A stretch of DNA of 64,000 bases from Caldilineaceae bacterium (lineage in GTDB: Bacteria; Chloroflexota; Anaerolineae; Caldilineales; Caldilineaceae): NCBI GenBank assembly GCA_019637645.1, contig JAHBVH010000044.1:1-64000 (forward strand), read 5' to 3'. The number at the start of each line of letters is the position of its first letter. Within the stretch, counting starts at the first letter, position 1. Made by a program: the position numbers and the translations under genes. Positions 8,917 to 19,556 of this stretch are shown piece after piece. The notes beneath the pieces are model-generated. The model searched no databases. It had not been told where the DNA came from and saw nothing but the letters and a program-made list of their open reading frames with translations.

Positions 8917-8987
8917 GCGACGTCCGCCTGAGTTACTGGCACGCGGCGCCGTCTCTCATCGAAAGCATATAAAGTTGTTCTGTCACC

Positions 8988-9027
8988 AAAGAGCTGACCG
9001 GTTTTCAAAACCGGTCAGCTCTTTTTT
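8988..9027. terminator. Bidirectional intrinsic terminator (repeat copy f)
   Basis: GAGCTGACCGGTTTT and AAAACCGGTCAGCTC pair perfectly, flanked by AAA on the left and TTTTTT on the right. It sits between the permease gene and a convergent hydrolase gene and should stop transcription from both sides. It uses the CCGGTCAGG variant of the dispersed palindrome. Confidence 0.85.
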
Positions 9028-9044
9028 AGGTACCCTAGCTGTCT

Positions 9045-10115
9045 TTACAAATGCTGTTGGAGAAAGGCTAGTCCTTCCGCCACCAACATCTCGTGGCCGC
9101 CGTGGTGATCGGCGTAGTCCGCCCGTTCTGGCAAGCCGAGCGCCGCATAGTAGCGTTGTGCCTTGGCAAAGGTGGCATGTTGCTGCGGCCACCACCCAAT
9201 ACTATCCGCACGCCCTTGTTGGATCTGCACGGCCCGCGGGCAGATGAGCGCCAACAGCTCACTGTCATCAAAGCCATTTTCCAACCAGCCAGGCAGCCAA
9301 ATATGCTCTTCATCGGCGTCTAGAAAAGAGCTGTAGAGCGGGCTTGAGACGGCCATCTTGTTCCAGCGGTCGTTAAAGAACGCCGTGATGATCGCGGCCT
9401 TGATGCGTTTGTCCAGGGGTGCGGTGAACATGGTATACATGCCACCGAGGGAGATGCCCCACATGCCCACCCGGTCGGCATCGATTTCCGGGAGAGTTGT
9501 AGCATAGCTCAAGAGCCGCCGAATCTTGCCCACTTCCAAACCAGCCAGGGTTTTGCCCAGCAATAAACAGAGCCGTTGGAGGCGCGCCCGTGGTCCGCTG
9601 TGGGTAATGTTGCTGGGGGCCAAGACGGCATAACCCGCCTTGACCAAGGCCCGGGCATAGCCATGATAGAGATCCTTGGCATCGTTCAGCCCAAAGGCGC
9701 GCTCCGGTGTGCTGCTAATGCCATGTTGGGCAATGACCAAGGGCCGTTTCCCCGTTGTGCTTTTGGGCAACGCCAACACGGCGCGCGCCGTCAGCCCAGC
9801 GTCCAAGTCGATAGACAACCAGTGTCCGATCATGTCCGCGTCTTCCAAAAAGGGCTCCAGCCGCGGGTTGTAGGGCGCGTCAAAGGTAAACTCACCGACC
9901 GTGCGACTCCAGCGCTCTCGGTGTTCCTCACAACTTGCCTCATAGTTGGTCGGCGAGCTGTAGTCCAGCGTCCAAGCTGATCTTTGGGCCAACGTCTGTT
10001 GATTGCGCGCCACAAGGTAATGCTCCAATTCACGGCGCATCAGCGATTGGCGATCATCTTCGCAGCGCGCGATCACACTGTCACGCTCGCTAAAGGCATT
10101 TTGATAACTTGGCAT
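9045..10115 (-). CDS. Alpha/beta hydrolase (acyl-ester hydrolase or dienelactone-hydrolase type)
   Basis: A 356-residue hydrolase without a signal peptide. The nucleophile elbow GISLG lies near residue 222 in RVGMWGISLGGMYTMF. An acidic residue in GRADSIGWW near residue 310 and the histidine in HHGGHE near residue 343 complete a Ser-Asp-His triad. The N-terminal 120 residues are helical and lack a familiar domain. An oxyanion-hole region is seen at VIAQHGISS. The start ATG follows GAAGAGAG. It is convergent with the sugar importer. The substrate may be an acetylated sugar or another ester; only the fold is certain. Confidence 0.75.
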   Translation of the reverse strand: MPSYQNAFSERDSVIARCEDDRQSLMRRELEHYLVARNQQTLAQRSAWTLDYSSPTNYEASCEEHRERWSRTVGEFTFDAPYNPRLEPFLEDADMIGHWLSIDLDAGLTARAVLALPKSTTGKRPLVIAQHGISSTPERAFGLNDAKDLYHGYARALVKAGYAVLAPSNITHSGPRARLQRLCLLLGKTLAGLEVGKIRRLLSYATTLPEIDADRVGMWGISLGGMYTMFTAPLDKRIKAAIITAFFNDRWNKMAVSSPLYSSFLDADEEHIWLPGWLENGFDDSELLALICPRAVQIQQGRADSIGWWPQQHATFAKAQRYYAALGLPERADYADHHGGHEMLVAEGLAFLQQHL

Positions 10116-10343
10116 TCTCTCTTCTTTCTAGATTTTATGAAGCTGCCCCAACCTCGCCGGTGGTAGAGCACTGGAGTGGCCCCAAAAAGCAGATGTTGCT
10201 TTCGCTTTGGCTGTGGTAGAATAGACATTAGCTGTTCACCCTTCACCAGTCTACTGTATCCCCCCATTTACGGCAAGCTCACCACAAAAGTACCCGAGGC
10301 CCACTCAGCTCTGCTGGATTGTGTATGAAAGGCAAGGAGAGAA

Positions 10344-11987
10344 ATGACCATGCGAGAAGCACAGACGCAAGTGATTGGCTGGCAAGCAGTCAGCAAAACG
10401 GGCGCAGTCGCGGCGGGTGCCGCTGCCGCAACCGCCGCGGGAATTACCCTGCTAGAGCAAGGTGGTAACGCGGCCGACGCCGCCGTCGCGACCATTTTGG
10501 CCCTCAATGTGACCGATCATGGTGCTTGCTCCATTGGGGGAGAAGTACCCGTTCTGATCTTTGACGCAACGAAGCAGGAGGTCAAAGCGCTTTCGGGCCA
10601 GGGCGGCGCACCCTTGTCACCGGCGGCCATTGCTTGGTATATGGAACATGGCATTCCCAACCAAGACATGAAGATGGCGCCGGTCCCGTCGGTGGTTGAT
10701 CTCTGTATTACCATGTTGCAGCGCTATGGCACCAAAAGTTTTGCCGAGATTGTCGCCCCGACCTTGGCGATTCTGGATGCGGGCCAAGAGCCTTGGCATC
10801 CCAATCTCGCGGTTACCTTGCGGCGGATGGTGGAAGAAGAGGGCCTGGCTAGGGGCAGCCGTGAAGCGCGGTTGCAGGCGGCCTGTGATCGTTTCTATGG
10901 GCGTAACCCGCAGCGCAATGACATTGCCGAGGAACTCGAAGCCTTTTATCGGGCGCAAGGGGGCTTTCTGCGCCGGGCGGATCTGGCCGCGCACAAGACC
11001 TTGATCGAAGATCCCGTCGCGGTCGATTATCGTGGCTACACCGTCTATAAGTGTGGGCCTTGGACACAAGGGCCGTTCCTCTGCCAAGCCCTGCGGCTGC
11101 TAGAGGGCTTTGATCTGCAAGCCATGGGCCACTTTTCTGCCGATTATGTGCATACGGTCACGGAGGCGTTGAAGCTGGCTATGGCCGACCGCGATGCCTA
11201 TTATGGCGACCCTAATTTTGTCGATGTACCCATGGCGCAGCTCCTATCGGACGAGTATACCGCGCTGCGGCAACCCCTCATCGATCGCCAGCAGGCTTCG
11301 CTGGCAGCGCGGCCCGGGGACCCTTATACCATGCAACCACTGAAAGCCGGTGGTGTCTTCCGGCCTGGGGTTGGGGGGACAACGACTTGTGTGGTTGCCG
11401 ACCGCTGGGGCAATGTCGTCGCGGCTACGCCAAGCGCCAATGTCTATCATGCCGGGGGCTCTGGCACAACCGGGGTGAGCTATGGCAATCGCTTGCGCAG
11501 CCTCAACACGACGCCCGGCCATCCTAATTGCATTGCGCCGGGGAAGCGTCCGCGGATCACCCTAACGCCAACGCTTGTGCTCAAGGAAGGGCAACCGGTG
11601 CTAGCCATTAGCGTGGCTGGCGGCGATTTACAAGACCAAGCCACCTTGAATCTATTGCTCAATTTTATTGAGTTTGGCATGGCGCCCGCCGCCGCCGTCA
11701 CCGCGCCTCGCTTTGCCACCGACCATCATCAAGATTCGTTTGACCCCAACCCTGTCCGCGAGCAGACCTTTGGTGAGGCTGGCTCGTTGACTATCAGCGC
11801 GGCGATTGATGAGCCGGTCCGCGCGGCGCTGGCCGACCGGGGGCATCATGTTATTGCCAAGGAGGGCCCGATTGCGACGCCTGTCATGCTCTATGTGGAT
11901 GCTGCAGCGGGTCTTTACTATGCCGCGGGCGATCCGGCGGCTGGCCGTCACGCGGCGGGGATCGCTGATAGAGTAGCGGAGGTGTAA
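10344..11987 (+). CDS. ggt: Gamma-glutamyltransferase family protein
   Basis: A 547-residue Ntn-hydrolase related to gamma-glutamyltransferase and cephalosporin acylase. The N-terminus carries AGITLLEQGGNAADAAVAT. The autoprocessing and catalytic threonine lies in GVGGTTTCVVADRWGN near residue 347, splitting a roughly 37 kDa large subunit from a 21 kDa small one. There is no signal peptide, unlike the periplasmic enzymes of Gram-negative bacteria, so it probably acts in the cytoplasm. AAGGAGAG precedes the chosen ATG; a second ATG is two codons later. It stands alone, so its substrate (glutathione or another gamma-glutamyl or acyl amide) is not indicated. Confidence 0.85.
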   Translation: MTMREAQTQVIGWQAVSKTGAVAAGAAAATAAGITLLEQGGNAADAAVATILALNVTDHGACSIGGEVPVLIFDATKQEVKALSGQGGAPLSPAAIAWYMEHGIPNQDMKMAPVPSVVDLCITMLQRYGTKSFAEIVAPTLAILDAGQEPWHPNLAVTLRRMVEEEGLARGSREARLQAACDRFYGRNPQRNDIAEELEAFYRAQGGFLRRADLAAHKTLIEDPVAVDYRGYTVYKCGPWTQGPFLCQALRLLEGFDLQAMGHFSADYVHTVTEALKLAMADRDAYYGDPNFVDVPMAQLLSDEYTALRQPLIDRQQASLAARPGDPYTMQPLKAGGVFRPGVGGTTTCVVADRWGNVVAATPSANVYHAGGSGTTGVSYGNRLRSLNTTPGHPNCIAPGKRPRITLTPTLVLKEGQPVLAISVAGGDLQDQATLNLLLNFIEFGMAPAAAVTAPRFATDHHQDSFDPNPVREQTFGEAGSLTISAAIDEPVRAALADRGHHVIAKEGPIATPVMLYVDAAAGLYYAAGDPAAGRHAAGIADRVAEV

Positions 11988-12035
11988 AATGGGGCTGGTC
12001 ATCTTCTTGGCCTTGGTCGCCAAGCCGGTGGGCGG

Positions 12036-12593
12036 CTAGTCGCCCCCATCGGTGAGGAGGGCGTGCAAGTGGTGGCGCGCCTGCGCTAGGAGCGAGCGGG
12101 TGCCGTGGTGGGTGTGGCCCAAAATGATGGCAATTTCGGTGAGGCTTAGCCCAACCAAATAACGCAATAACAAGGCTTGTTTCGCGCGCTGCGGCAAATG
12201 ACCAAGCGCAACAAAGAGTTGTGGTAGCCGTAAGGGCTGTGGCGGCGGGTTGGCACCATAGCCCGCCCAGTGTTCTACTAAGCGTTGATAAGCGATGGTG
12301 TAGATCAATGCGCGCAAAGGTCGGTTGCCGTCAACGCTGGCTACGCTATGGACACAGCGGCAGAGGGTCTCCTGGAGAATGGCCTGGGTGATTTCGGTGC
12401 TCTGGGTATTATAAAAGAAGTAGGTATACAAAGCGGGCGACCACGTGGCGACAAATTCTTCCCAAGCGCGTAGGTCGCCCGCTTGCAGGCGCGCCAAAAA
12501 GTGCGCTTCCGCCTGGGCGCGGCTTGCTAGACGAGATCGCGAGGAAGTGAACTCGTGGTTGACATGTGCTCGTCGGAAGAATTGACGTTTCAT
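12036..12593 (-). CDS. ECF-type RNA polymerase sigma factor
   Basis: A 185-residue sigma-70-like protein. Residues 35-105 have the region 2 layout (DLRAWEEFVATWSPALYTYF, then a helix ending in LIYTIAYQRLVEHW). Residues 125-180 form region 4, with LPQRAKQALLLRYLVGLSLT as the start of the helix-turn-helix. Region 2 is divergent from standard ECF factors, and the first 30 residues are basic and unstructured. No anti-sigma factor gene is adjacent: the neighbours are a convergent gamma-glutamyltransferase gene and a divergent DUF4112 gene. It may control that neighbour, as inference. Confidence 0.7.
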   Translation of the reverse strand: MKRQFFRRAHVNHEFTSSRSRLASRAQAEAHFLARLQAGDLRAWEEFVATWSPALYTYFFYNTQSTEITQAILQETLCRCVHSVASVDGNRPLRALIYTIAYQRLVEHWAGYGANPPPQPLRLPQLFVALGHLPQRAKQALLLRYLVGLSLTEIAIILGHTHHGTRSLLAQARHHLHALLTDGGD

Positions 12594-12914
12594 GTCACTG
12601 ATTCCTGTTGCGTGTTAGGCCAAGCTGTCATTGTTCTGCTAAGGGCCATTGAACTGAGCGATGAAACGCTACAGTGGGTGTAACTGCTCTGCCTGCTACT
12701 TGCCGAACTTGCTCTTCGCAACTTTCCCGTGGCGAGAGCGTATTCTTTGTCACGGGAAAGAGACCAAACTGCCCCTATCTACTAGGATCGACGTATTCAT
12801 ATAAACGTTGGATCAGAGGAATTTTGCACATCTACCTCTATCCTTTTTCTATATCAGGGTAGTAGAAAGTGGCGTGGACATAGAGTATCCTGACCAAAAA
12901 GGGAGGGCACGCGT
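12594..12914. other. Divergent intergenic region with a spaced inverted repeat
   Basis: No gene is seen in these 321 bases between the sigma factor and the DUF4112 gene. CTTTCCCGTG (12722-12731) and CACGGGAAAG (12751-12760) form 10-base arms around 19 bases. A good ribosome-binding site, GGGAGGG, stands before the DUF4112 start. Confidence 0.5.
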
Positions 12915-13430
12915 ATGACGACGAATCTTAGTCCTGTGGCGGGGATACCGCCCCAGAAGAATCGACAAGCGATCTTGGCGCAGATGGATCAGCTGGCTTG
13001 GTTGCTGGACAATTCCATTCGGATTCCGGTCATCAACTATCGCATTGGGCTAGATGCCGTGATCGGTCTCATTCCCGGCCTGGGTGATGCTGCTGGGCTC
13101 ATTCTTTCAAGCTTTATTGTTTTTCAGGCGCTGCGTCTAGGCGCACCGGGCACGATTCTCACGCAGATGCTCTGGAATATCGTCCTTGAAGCGGTCGTTG
13201 GGTTGGTTCCCATTCTAGGTGATCTCTTTGACGCTACCTTTAAGGCGAATGTGCGCAATGTCCGTCTGATTCAAGGCGTAATGAGCCAGGCCGCGGCAGG
13301 AAAACCTTTACCGCGCGCCAACCCGAAAGGGATCATCGCGGCTGTCATTGGCGTGCTGCTCGGTCTCATTGTGCTGATCGGTAGTGCCGGTATCGCTCTT
13401 TTCTGGGCGTTTCTTTCCTGGTTGCGTTAA
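12915..13430 (+). CDS. DUF4112 domain-containing membrane protein
   Basis: A 171-residue protein of the DUF4112 family, function unknown. Residues 20-120 contain the family signature, DNSIRIPVINYRIGLDAVIG followed by LIPGLGDAAG, and a second copy of the pattern, GLVPILGDLFDATFKANVRN. Three hydrophobic segments are visible: residues 55-75, 85-105 and a C-terminal one at 140-165. The GGGAGGG ribosome-binding site supports the start. It faces away from a sigma factor gene. Nothing in the sequence suggests a catalytic role. Confidence 0.8.
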   Translation: MTTNLSPVAGIPPQKNRQAILAQMDQLAWLLDNSIRIPVINYRIGLDAVIGLIPGLGDAAGLILSSFIVFQALRLGAPGTILTQMLWNIVLEAVVGLVPILGDLFDATFKANVRNVRLIQGVMSQAAAGKPLPRANPKGIIAAVIGVLLGLIVLIGSAGIALFWAFLSWLR

Positions 13431-13791
13431 TGCCCCTTTTCATCATTCTACTATCCAGCGCTTGGCCGAACTCGCCAAGCAATTTGGTTGGGTGAGCGGC
13501 AAGTCAAGAAGGGCTGGGCGGCAGCCGCGACCTTGGTCGCTGTCCATATCACAGCCGTCGAACTTGCGACGCTGATTTAGTTTGCTTTCATCAGAGCGTT
13601 TGTCAGCTGGTTCTTGCTGTGGCCTCCACAGCCGGCCAGGCAAGCGGGTGTCAGGTTGCTCAAACCTGACACCCGCTTGCCTGTATGTAACGCCTATTAC
13701 GTAAAAGAGATACATAAAATAACGGATAAGCCCCTAGTGAAATTCAGTTATAATCGAATATAACATTGTTCAATAGAACGGATATTCGGTT
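13431..13791. other. Intergenic region before the hybrid kinase
   Basis: No gene is supported in these 361 bases. They contain a long hairpin of the CCTGACAG family at 13637-13683 and an AT-rich stretch just before the kinase start, with TATAAT at about 13748 as a possible -10 element. Confidence 0.5.
13637..13683. repeat. Long perfect hairpin (repeat copy g)
   Basis: The arms CAGGCAAGCGGGTGTCAGGTT and AACCTGACACCCGCTTGCCTG pair over 21 bases with a 5-base loop. The inner part is the CCTGACA core of the dispersed family; the outer part, GGCAAGCGGGTG, is unique to this copy. No T-tract follows, so it may be a stable RNA hairpin rather than a classic terminator. Confidence 0.8.
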
Positions 13792-16700
13792 ATGCTAGAA
13801 AAACGTACGCGAGCTACAACTGTCGCTCTGTACCTCGTGCGTGTGGCTTTGTTCGCTATCGTCTATTATGTGACAGGACAACTTGGCTTGTTATTGGCCG
13901 TACCGCCGGGGTATGCAACCGCTGTCTGGCCTCCCTCTGGGATTATGCTGGCCGGTATCTTACTGTTGGGCTATACCTATTGGCCGGGCGTTTTCCTTGG
14001 CTCCTTGGCGGTTAATCTCTTCACCTCTTTTGATCCAAGCAACCAAAGTACCATGCTATTTTCCAGCACGATTGCTCTCCTCATCGCGCTTGGCTCTTCG
14101 CTCCAAGTGCTTGTTAGTGCTTGGCTGATTCGCCGGTTTATTCGCTTTCCGAATCCGTTAGAACAGGTGCGCGAGATCGGGCTGATGTTGCTCTTGGGCG
14201 GCCCTGTGGGTTGTTTAGTGGCGGCAACGGTGGGGGTGACGACATTGGTTACCTTTGGCGCTGTGCCATGGGCAAACTATGCCTTTAACTGGCTCAATTG
14301 GTGGATCGGTGATGCCATTGGCGTGATCGTTTTTCTCCCCGTCTTATTGTTGCTCTGCACACCCCAGTCGGCCTTTAGCCGCGCACGTAAGGTCGTTGTG
14401 GGGATCACCCTCTGTACGAGCTTTGCCTTAACGATTTTGGCCTTTTCGGTTGCCAGTAGCGTGGAAATGAACCGCCAAATGGGGGACGTGAGGCTATCAC
14501 TTCAAGTGTTGAAAGGTGAATTAGAAGAAGATCTGTCCGGCGCGATCGATATCTTGCTTTCGGTGGAATCTTTTTTTCAGGCATCGCAGGGGGTAACTGC
14601 CCAAGAATTCCATACCTTCGTTTCTGGCCGCTTTCAGAAGAACCCTGAACTCTATTCGTTGAGTTGGAACTCCGTGGTGCCTGATGCGGCGCGCACCCAG
14701 TTTGAGGCCGCGATTCGTGCCCAGGGCTTTCCTACCTATCAGATCACCGAGCGAACATCAACGGGAACGTTGGTTCAAGCACAGTCGCGCCCTTATTATA
14801 TGCCGATCACCTATATGGAAACGCGCGCACCTGATCAAAGTGCCTTGGGTCTTGACACCTACAGTGAAGCACTGCGCCGCCAGACGCTCGACACGGCGCG
14901 CGATAGCGGGTTGGCTCAAATGACAGGCCGGCTCAATATAACCCATGATCTCCAGGAACGTGGTGCCATTATCATTTATCAGCCCATCTATCTTCAACAG
15001 GGCGCGCCAGAAACACTTTCTGAGCGTCGCGCAAACCTGGCTGGCTATGCGGCAGGGGTTTTCCGCCTATCGGAATTGATGCAACCGATTGCGCAACGGG
15101 CCGAACAACAAGCGTTGGCGTTTGCCCTGCTGGATCTTACCGCGCCTAACGAACAGTTGCTCTACTCATCGCCCTTGGCTGGCGATGTTACTCCTGCAAT
15201 GCAGGCTGCTTTCACCGAAGAACATTTCTCCTTTCGGGAGCCGCTTCACATTGCTGGCCGCGATTTAGTCCTCCAATTGTGGCCGACACCACTCTACCTG
15301 ACCCAGCATTTAAGCTGGAATGTCTGGTTTGTCCTAACCGGTGGCTTGCTCTTCACCGGTATGGTCGGTATCTTTTTATTGGTGGTTACTGGTCAAACCG
15401 ATGTGGTACAGCGTACAGTAGAAGAGCGTACAGAAGAGCTGCGGGCGCGGACCTCACGCCTGACAACCCTCATCAACAATTTACAAGGTGGCGTATTGGT
15501 CAAGAATGAGCAGCGCCGCATTATCCATGTCAATCAAGCCTTCTGTGACATGTTCCACGTACCTGCTGGTGCTGCTAATTTACTAGGCCGTGACTATCAT
15601 GAACCCAGCGTAGCTCCGTTTAGTGCTGATCCACTGACCTTTCACCAACGGATTGACCAGATTCTCGCCGCGCGTGAACCGGTGATTGCTGAGGAATTTT
15701 TGTTAACCGATGGCCGGATTGTGGAGCGGGATTATATCCCAATTTTTGTGGAGCATGACTATCGCGGTCATCTCTGGCACTATCGTGACATCACCGCGCG
15801 CAAACAGGCCGAAGCCGCCCTGCGTGACAGCGAAGAAGCCATTCGGAATCTCTATACGATTACTTCGAATCAGCAAAGTTCCTTTGCCCAAAAAATGCAG
15901 GCCCTCCTGCATATGGGCTGTGACCATTTTAATTTGGAGCGTGGTATGCTTGGCCATATCACCGGCAACCAATATGAAGCCCTGGCGGTCTACCCACCGG
16001 ATCAAGGCATTACACCGGGCGCGATCTTCCCCCTTGCCCAGACTTACTGTCAAGTCACCATTCAGGCGAAGGAGCCAGTGATTTGGGATGGTGCTACACC
16101 GGTGGCCTGGACGACGCATCCGGCCTCTGCTCCTTTCCAATTAACGGCCTATCTCGGCGCACCCATTCAGGTCGGCGATCAAGGTTACGGCACGCTTAGC
16201 TTTTCTAGCATCACCCCCGGTTCCCACGCGCTGAAACCCTCCGCCAAAGAATTTCTTAGCCTAATGGCGCAATGGATTGGTAGCGAGATCGAGCGCCAAC
16301 AAAAAAGTGACCAGATGCAAGCCTATGCCGCCGAGATTGAAGCAACCAATCAGGCGCTCGCGGTGGCACGCGATCAAGCCCTAGAGACGGCCCGCTTTAA
16401 AAGCGAGTTTCTGGCAACCATGAGCCATGAAATCCGCACGCCCATGAATGGCATCATGGGGATGACCGAGTTGCTTCTCGATACCGAGTTGGACGATGAG
16501 CAGCGCGACTATGCCAGTGTGAGCTATGATGAAAGCCGCAAACTATTGGAGCTGATCAACAGCATTCTCGATTTCTCCAAAATCGAGGCTGGCAAGCTCA
16601 TTCTAGAAGAAGTCGCCTTTTCGCCCATGGCTGAAGTCGAAAGTGTAATCCGTTTGCTGCTGACCAAGGCCCAAGGCAAGGGCATTCGTTTGTTGTGTAC

Positions 16701-17982
16701 CATGGCACCCAATCTGCCGAATGAAGTGATCGGTGATGCCGTGCGCCTACGCCAGATCTTATTGAATTTGGTGAGCAATGCGGTGAAATTTACCGAAAGA
16801 GGCGAAGTCGTGATGACGGTGACAATGGTCGAACCACCAGCAACGGCGGTCATCGACGCGGCTGCACCAAAGGTCTTGCTCCAGTTTACGGTGCGCGATA
16901 CTGGGATTGGTATCGCCAAGGCAACGCTGCAAAATCTCTTCAACCCTTTTGTCCAAGCCGATAGTTCTACCACACGGCGCTATGGCGGTACGGGGTTGGG
17001 CCTAGCCATTACACACCGGCTAATCGAGCTGATTGGTGGTGAGATCCAGGTGGAAAGCCAGCTAGGCCGTGGTTCGACCTTTGTGATCACCCTACCCTAT
17101 CACTGCCCAACATTCATGGCCGAGGAGCGTGAGATCCCCCCTGCGCTTCCAACGACCCTCCATTGTCTGGTTGCCAGTGACAACGCGTTGTTCTGTACCG
17201 CCATTACCGATTACCTCGCGACTTGGGCGGTGCCGACTACATGTCAGAATCGGACTACTATCGGTAACGCGGATCTGCTGCGCTGGCTCTATGCGGCGGT
17301 GACGGCTGGTCATCCATTGCCTATGCTCATTGTTGACCACCAGGGTACCCTGATTGAACCCTATACATTGCTGACCTCGTTGCAGGCTGATCCGCTCTTG
17401 TCTGCAGTCGCGGTCCTCCTGATTACCACGGATGAGCGGCCCGTCTTTCACCAGCAGCTATTGGAAAGCGGCCTCTATGGCGTGCTCGTGCAGCCCGTTA
17501 CGCAATCCGCCCTCTACGACTGTTTGGCGGAACGCCTGCATGCCACCCCACTAGTCCAAATCATGGAGATTGAGCGCCCGTCCCCAACGGATGTCCATAA
17601 AAAGTTGGTGCTGATTGTCGATGATTATGTCAATAACCAACGAGTGGCCTTGGCCCATTTAAAAAAACTAGGCTATGCCGCTCATGTGGTGGAAAATGGC
17701 GAAGCCGCCGTCGCTGCCATTGCTAACAATGGCGAGCGCTATGCCCTGGTATTGATGGATTGGCAAATGCCCGTGATGGATGGATTGGAAGCCACCCGCC
17801 GCATTCGGCAATGGGAAACGCAAAATGGCGGCCACCTGCCCATTATCGGCATGACCGCCAATGCGCTCAAAGATGATCGAGAGCGCTGTCTGGCGGCTGG
17901 CATGGACGATTATCTGAGCAAGCCCGTCAAGCGTGAACAGTTACAACGCACGCTAACCACCTGGATCCCCGCTAGTAGCTAG
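13792..17982 (+). CDS. Hybrid sensor histidine kinase: MASE1-CHASE-PAS-GAF-HisKA-HATPase-REC-REC
   Basis: A 1396-residue membrane sensor kinase. Residues 1-225 form a MASE1-like array of about eight membrane helices. Residues 240-500 match an extracellular CHASE domain ([14 protein letters not shown]). Another membrane helix spans residues 515-545. A PAS-like segment covers 560-675, a GAF-like domain 690-845, and a short coiled coil leads to HisKA with phospho-acceptor His879 ([11 protein letters not shown]). The ATPase N-box ([13 protein letters not shown]) and the G boxes ([16 protein letters not shown]) are intact. The C-terminus has a degenerate receiver (about 1120-1255) and a complete one with phospho-acceptor Asp1323 (LVLMDWQMP). 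No response regulator gene is adjacent, so output probably goes through a separate HPt protein or regulator. Confidence 0.9.
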   Translation: MLEKRTRATTVALYLVRVALFAIVYYVTGQLGLLLAVPPGYATAVWPPSGIMLAGILLLGYTYWPGVFLGSLAVNLFTSFDPSNQSTMLFSSTIALLIALGSSLQVLVSAWLIRRFIRFPNPLEQVREIGLMLLLGGPVGCLVAATVGVTTLVTFGAVPWANYAFNWLNWWIGDAIGVIVFLPVLLLLCTPQSAFSRARKVVVGITLCTSFALTILAFSVASSVEMNRQMGDVRLSLQVLKGELEEDLSGAIDILLSVESFFQASQGVTAQEFHTFVSGRFQKNPELYSLSWNSVVPDAARTQFEAAIRAQGFPTYQITERTSTGTLVQAQSRPYYMPITYMETRAPDQSALGLDTYSEALRRQTLDTARDSGLAQMTGRLNITHDLQERGAIIIYQPIYLQQGAPETLSERRANLAGYAAGVFRLSELMQPIAQRAEQQALAFALLDLTAPNEQLLYSSPLAGDVTPAMQAAFTEEHFSFREPLHIAGRDLVLQLWPTPLYLTQHLSWNVWFVLTGGLLFTGMVGIFLLVVTGQTDVVQRTVEERTEELRARTSRLTTLINNLQGGVLVKNEQRRIIHVNQAFCDMFHVPAGAANLLGRDYHEPSVAPFSADPLTFHQRIDQILAAREPVIAEEFLLTDGRIVERDYIPIFVEHDYRGHLWHYRDITARKQAEAALRDSEEAIRNLYTITSNQQSSFAQKMQALLHMGCDHFNLERGMLGHITGNQYEALAVYPPDQGITPGAIFPLAQTYCQVTIQAKEPVIWDGATPVAWTTHPASAPFQLTAYLGAPIQVGDQGYGTLSFSSITPGSHALKPSAKEFLSLMAQWIGSEIERQQKSDQMQAYAAEIEATNQALAVARDQALETARFKSEFLATMSHEIRTPMNGIMGMTELLLDTELDDEQRDYASVSYDESRKLLELINSILDFSKIEAGKLILEEVAFSPMAEVESVIRLLLTKAQGKGIRLLCTMAPNLPNEVIGDAVRLRQILLNLVSNAVKFTERGEVVMTVTMVEPPATAVIDAAAPKVLLQFTVRDTGIGIAKATLQNLFNPFVQADSSTTRRYGGTGLGLAITHRLIELIGGEIQVESQLGRGSTFVITLPYHCPTFMAEEREIPPALPTTLHCLVASDNALFCTAITDYLATWAVPTTCQNRTTIGNADLLRWLYAAVTAGHPLPMLIVDHQGTLIEPYTLLTSLQADPLLSAVAVLLITTDERPVFHQQLLESGLYGVLVQPVTQSALYDCLAERLHATPLVQIMEIERPSPTDVHKKLVLIVDDYVNNQRVALAHLKKLGYAAHVVENGEAAVAAIANNGERYALVLMDWQMPVMDGLEATRRIRQWETQNGGHLPIIGMTANALKDDRERCLAAGMDDYLSKPVKREQLQRTLTTWIPASS

Positions 17983-18263
17983 CAAGACCAAGCCGTCTCC
18001 TCTCTGGCTCCGCGTTGTTACCCAGCCGTCACCCAATTGTAAAACAAGCCGCCGTAGAGGTTGGCAAAATAGCGGAAAGTGATTATGCTTCCCTCTAGGC
18101 TGCGGTTGCTGGTTGGCTGTCCAGCAACCGCAGTGCCTACCTACGTTTCCCATTTCCAACAAGAGGTTAGGCTTGTCTGGGGCTTTCGGCAAGAGCGCAA
18201 CTCTCCGTGGCGACTTTGCAACACCTCAGCGCACCGCCTGAGCAAAGTTCAGAGGACCAAACC

Positions 18264-19526
18264 GTGACTATCCATCGCCAGAACTGGGCCGGCCATGTTT
18301 CCTATTGTGCCACCCAGTATGCCATGCCGGAAAGTGTTGCCCAGCTACAAGCGATTGTGCGCGCGGCCAACAAGGTGCGTGTAATCGGCGCACGCCATTC
18401 GTTTAATCCCATTCATGACTGTCCCGAAGTCATTATTTCTCTTGATAAGCTCGACAAAAGCGTGATCATTGATCAGGAGCGGCATACGGCCACCGTCAAT
18501 GCTGGTATTACCTACCATGAGCTTTGCCCCCAGCTTGAGCAAGCTGGCTATGCCCTCCACAATTTAGCCTCGCTCGACCATATCACCGTGATTGGGGCCT
18601 GTATGACTGCAACCCACGGCTCGGGGGATGTCCACGGCAATCTCGCGACTGGGGTCTCTAGGCTGGAAATGGTCACGGCCACGGGTGATTTGGTCACCCT
18701 CTCGCGGGAAAAAGACGGTGATCAATTTCTGGGGGCGGTTGTGGCCTTGGGCGCGCTCGGGGTGGTCACCAAAGTTACGCTCGATCTCGTGCCAAGCTTT
18801 CTCCTCCAGCAGGATGTCTATGAAAAATTGCCCATGACCGCAATTCTCGATCATTTTGACGCCATTATGGGCGCAGGCTACAGCGTGAGCCTCTTCCCCG
18901 ATTGGCAATCCGACTGGATTAACACCGTTTGGGTCAAACAACTAGCTACCAATATGCAACCATTGACCGTGCCGACCGCCTTTCATGGCGCGGCCTTGCT
19001 GCCCAGCAATCGGCCTGGCGATCCGAATTCGGATCGCGTGGGGACGCGCATGGGGCAGCCTGGGCCCTGGCATGAAAGGCTGCCCCATTTTTCCCTAAAA
19101 GAGCCATTTTTACAAGGGAATGAACTCCAGAGCGAATATTTTGTGGCGCGTCGTGACGCCGTAGCCGCGATGCAAGCCGTGATCAAGCTGCGCTCCTACC
19201 TGGCACCCATCCTGCAAATCACCGAAGTCCGCACGGTGGCCGCGGATAAGCTTTGGCTCAGCCCCGCCTATGAACAAGACATTGTGGGCATTCACTTTAA
19301 CTGGCACCGTAACTGGCCGGCAGTTCAGCAGTTTTTGCCACTGCTCGAAGAAACTTTGGCACCCTTCCAGCCCAAGCCACATTGGGGCAAGCTTTTCGCG
19401 ATGACGCCAGCCCAAGTGCAGGCGGGCTACCCGCGCTTGCGCGATTTTCAGGCCCTGGCCCAAGCCTATGATCCCCAAGGCAAATTCCACAACGAATTTT
19501 TAGATACTTACCTCTTTGCCGACTAG
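18264..19526 (+). CDS. FAD-linked alditol oxidase / D-arabinono-1,4-lactone oxidase family protein
   Basis: A 420-residue flavoprotein of the VAO family. GARHSFN near residue 45 contains the histidine that usually binds FAD covalently, and ATHGSGDVHGNLATG near residue 115 is the second FAD-binding loop. PHWGKLF near residue 375 matches the substrate-pocket end of bacterial alditol (xylitol/sorbitol) oxidases, whose length of about 420 residues also fits. I chose the GTG at 18264 because GAGGA lies 7 bases before it; a GTG at 18207 gives a longer form with no such site. It would oxidise a polyol and reduce O2 to H2O2. The exact substrate is inference. Confidence 0.8.
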   Translation: MTIHRQNWAGHVSYCATQYAMPESVAQLQAIVRAANKVRVIGARHSFNPIHDCPEVIISLDKLDKSVIIDQERHTATVNAGITYHELCPQLEQAGYALHNLASLDHITVIGACMTATHGSGDVHGNLATGVSRLEMVTATGDLVTLSREKDGDQFLGAVVALGALGVVTKVTLDLVPSFLLQQDVYEKLPMTAILDHFDAIMGAGYSVSLFPDWQSDWINTVWVKQLATNMQPLTVPTAFHGAALLPSNRPGDPNSDRVGTRMGQPGPWHERLPHFSLKEPFLQGNELQSEYFVARRDAVAAMQAVIKLRSYLAPILQITEVRTVAADKLWLSPAYEQDIVGIHFNWHRNWPAVQQFLPLLEETLAPFQPKPHWGKLFAMTPAQVQAGYPRLRDFQALAQAYDPQGKFHNEFLDTYLFAD

Positions 19527-19556
19527 GACGCGGATGGACGCGGAACTCCGCGTCCT
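19525..19556. repeat. GGACGCGG-family inverted repeat (copy 1)
   Basis: AGGACGCGG and CCGCGTCCT pair around ATGGACGCGGAACT. It starts inside the stop codon of the alditol-oxidase-like gene, so it probably works as a 3' hairpin. Four longer relatives lie further right in the window. Confidence 0.75.

Noticed and set aside
12674..12862. Small cysteine-containing frame of 62 codons
   Set aside because: It lies in an intergenic region, lacks a ribosome-binding site and includes one arm of an inverted repeat; no family resemblance.
13443..13715. 90-codon minus-strand frame before the hybrid kinase
   Set aside because: It includes the long hairpin at 13637-13683 and has no homology features or start signal.
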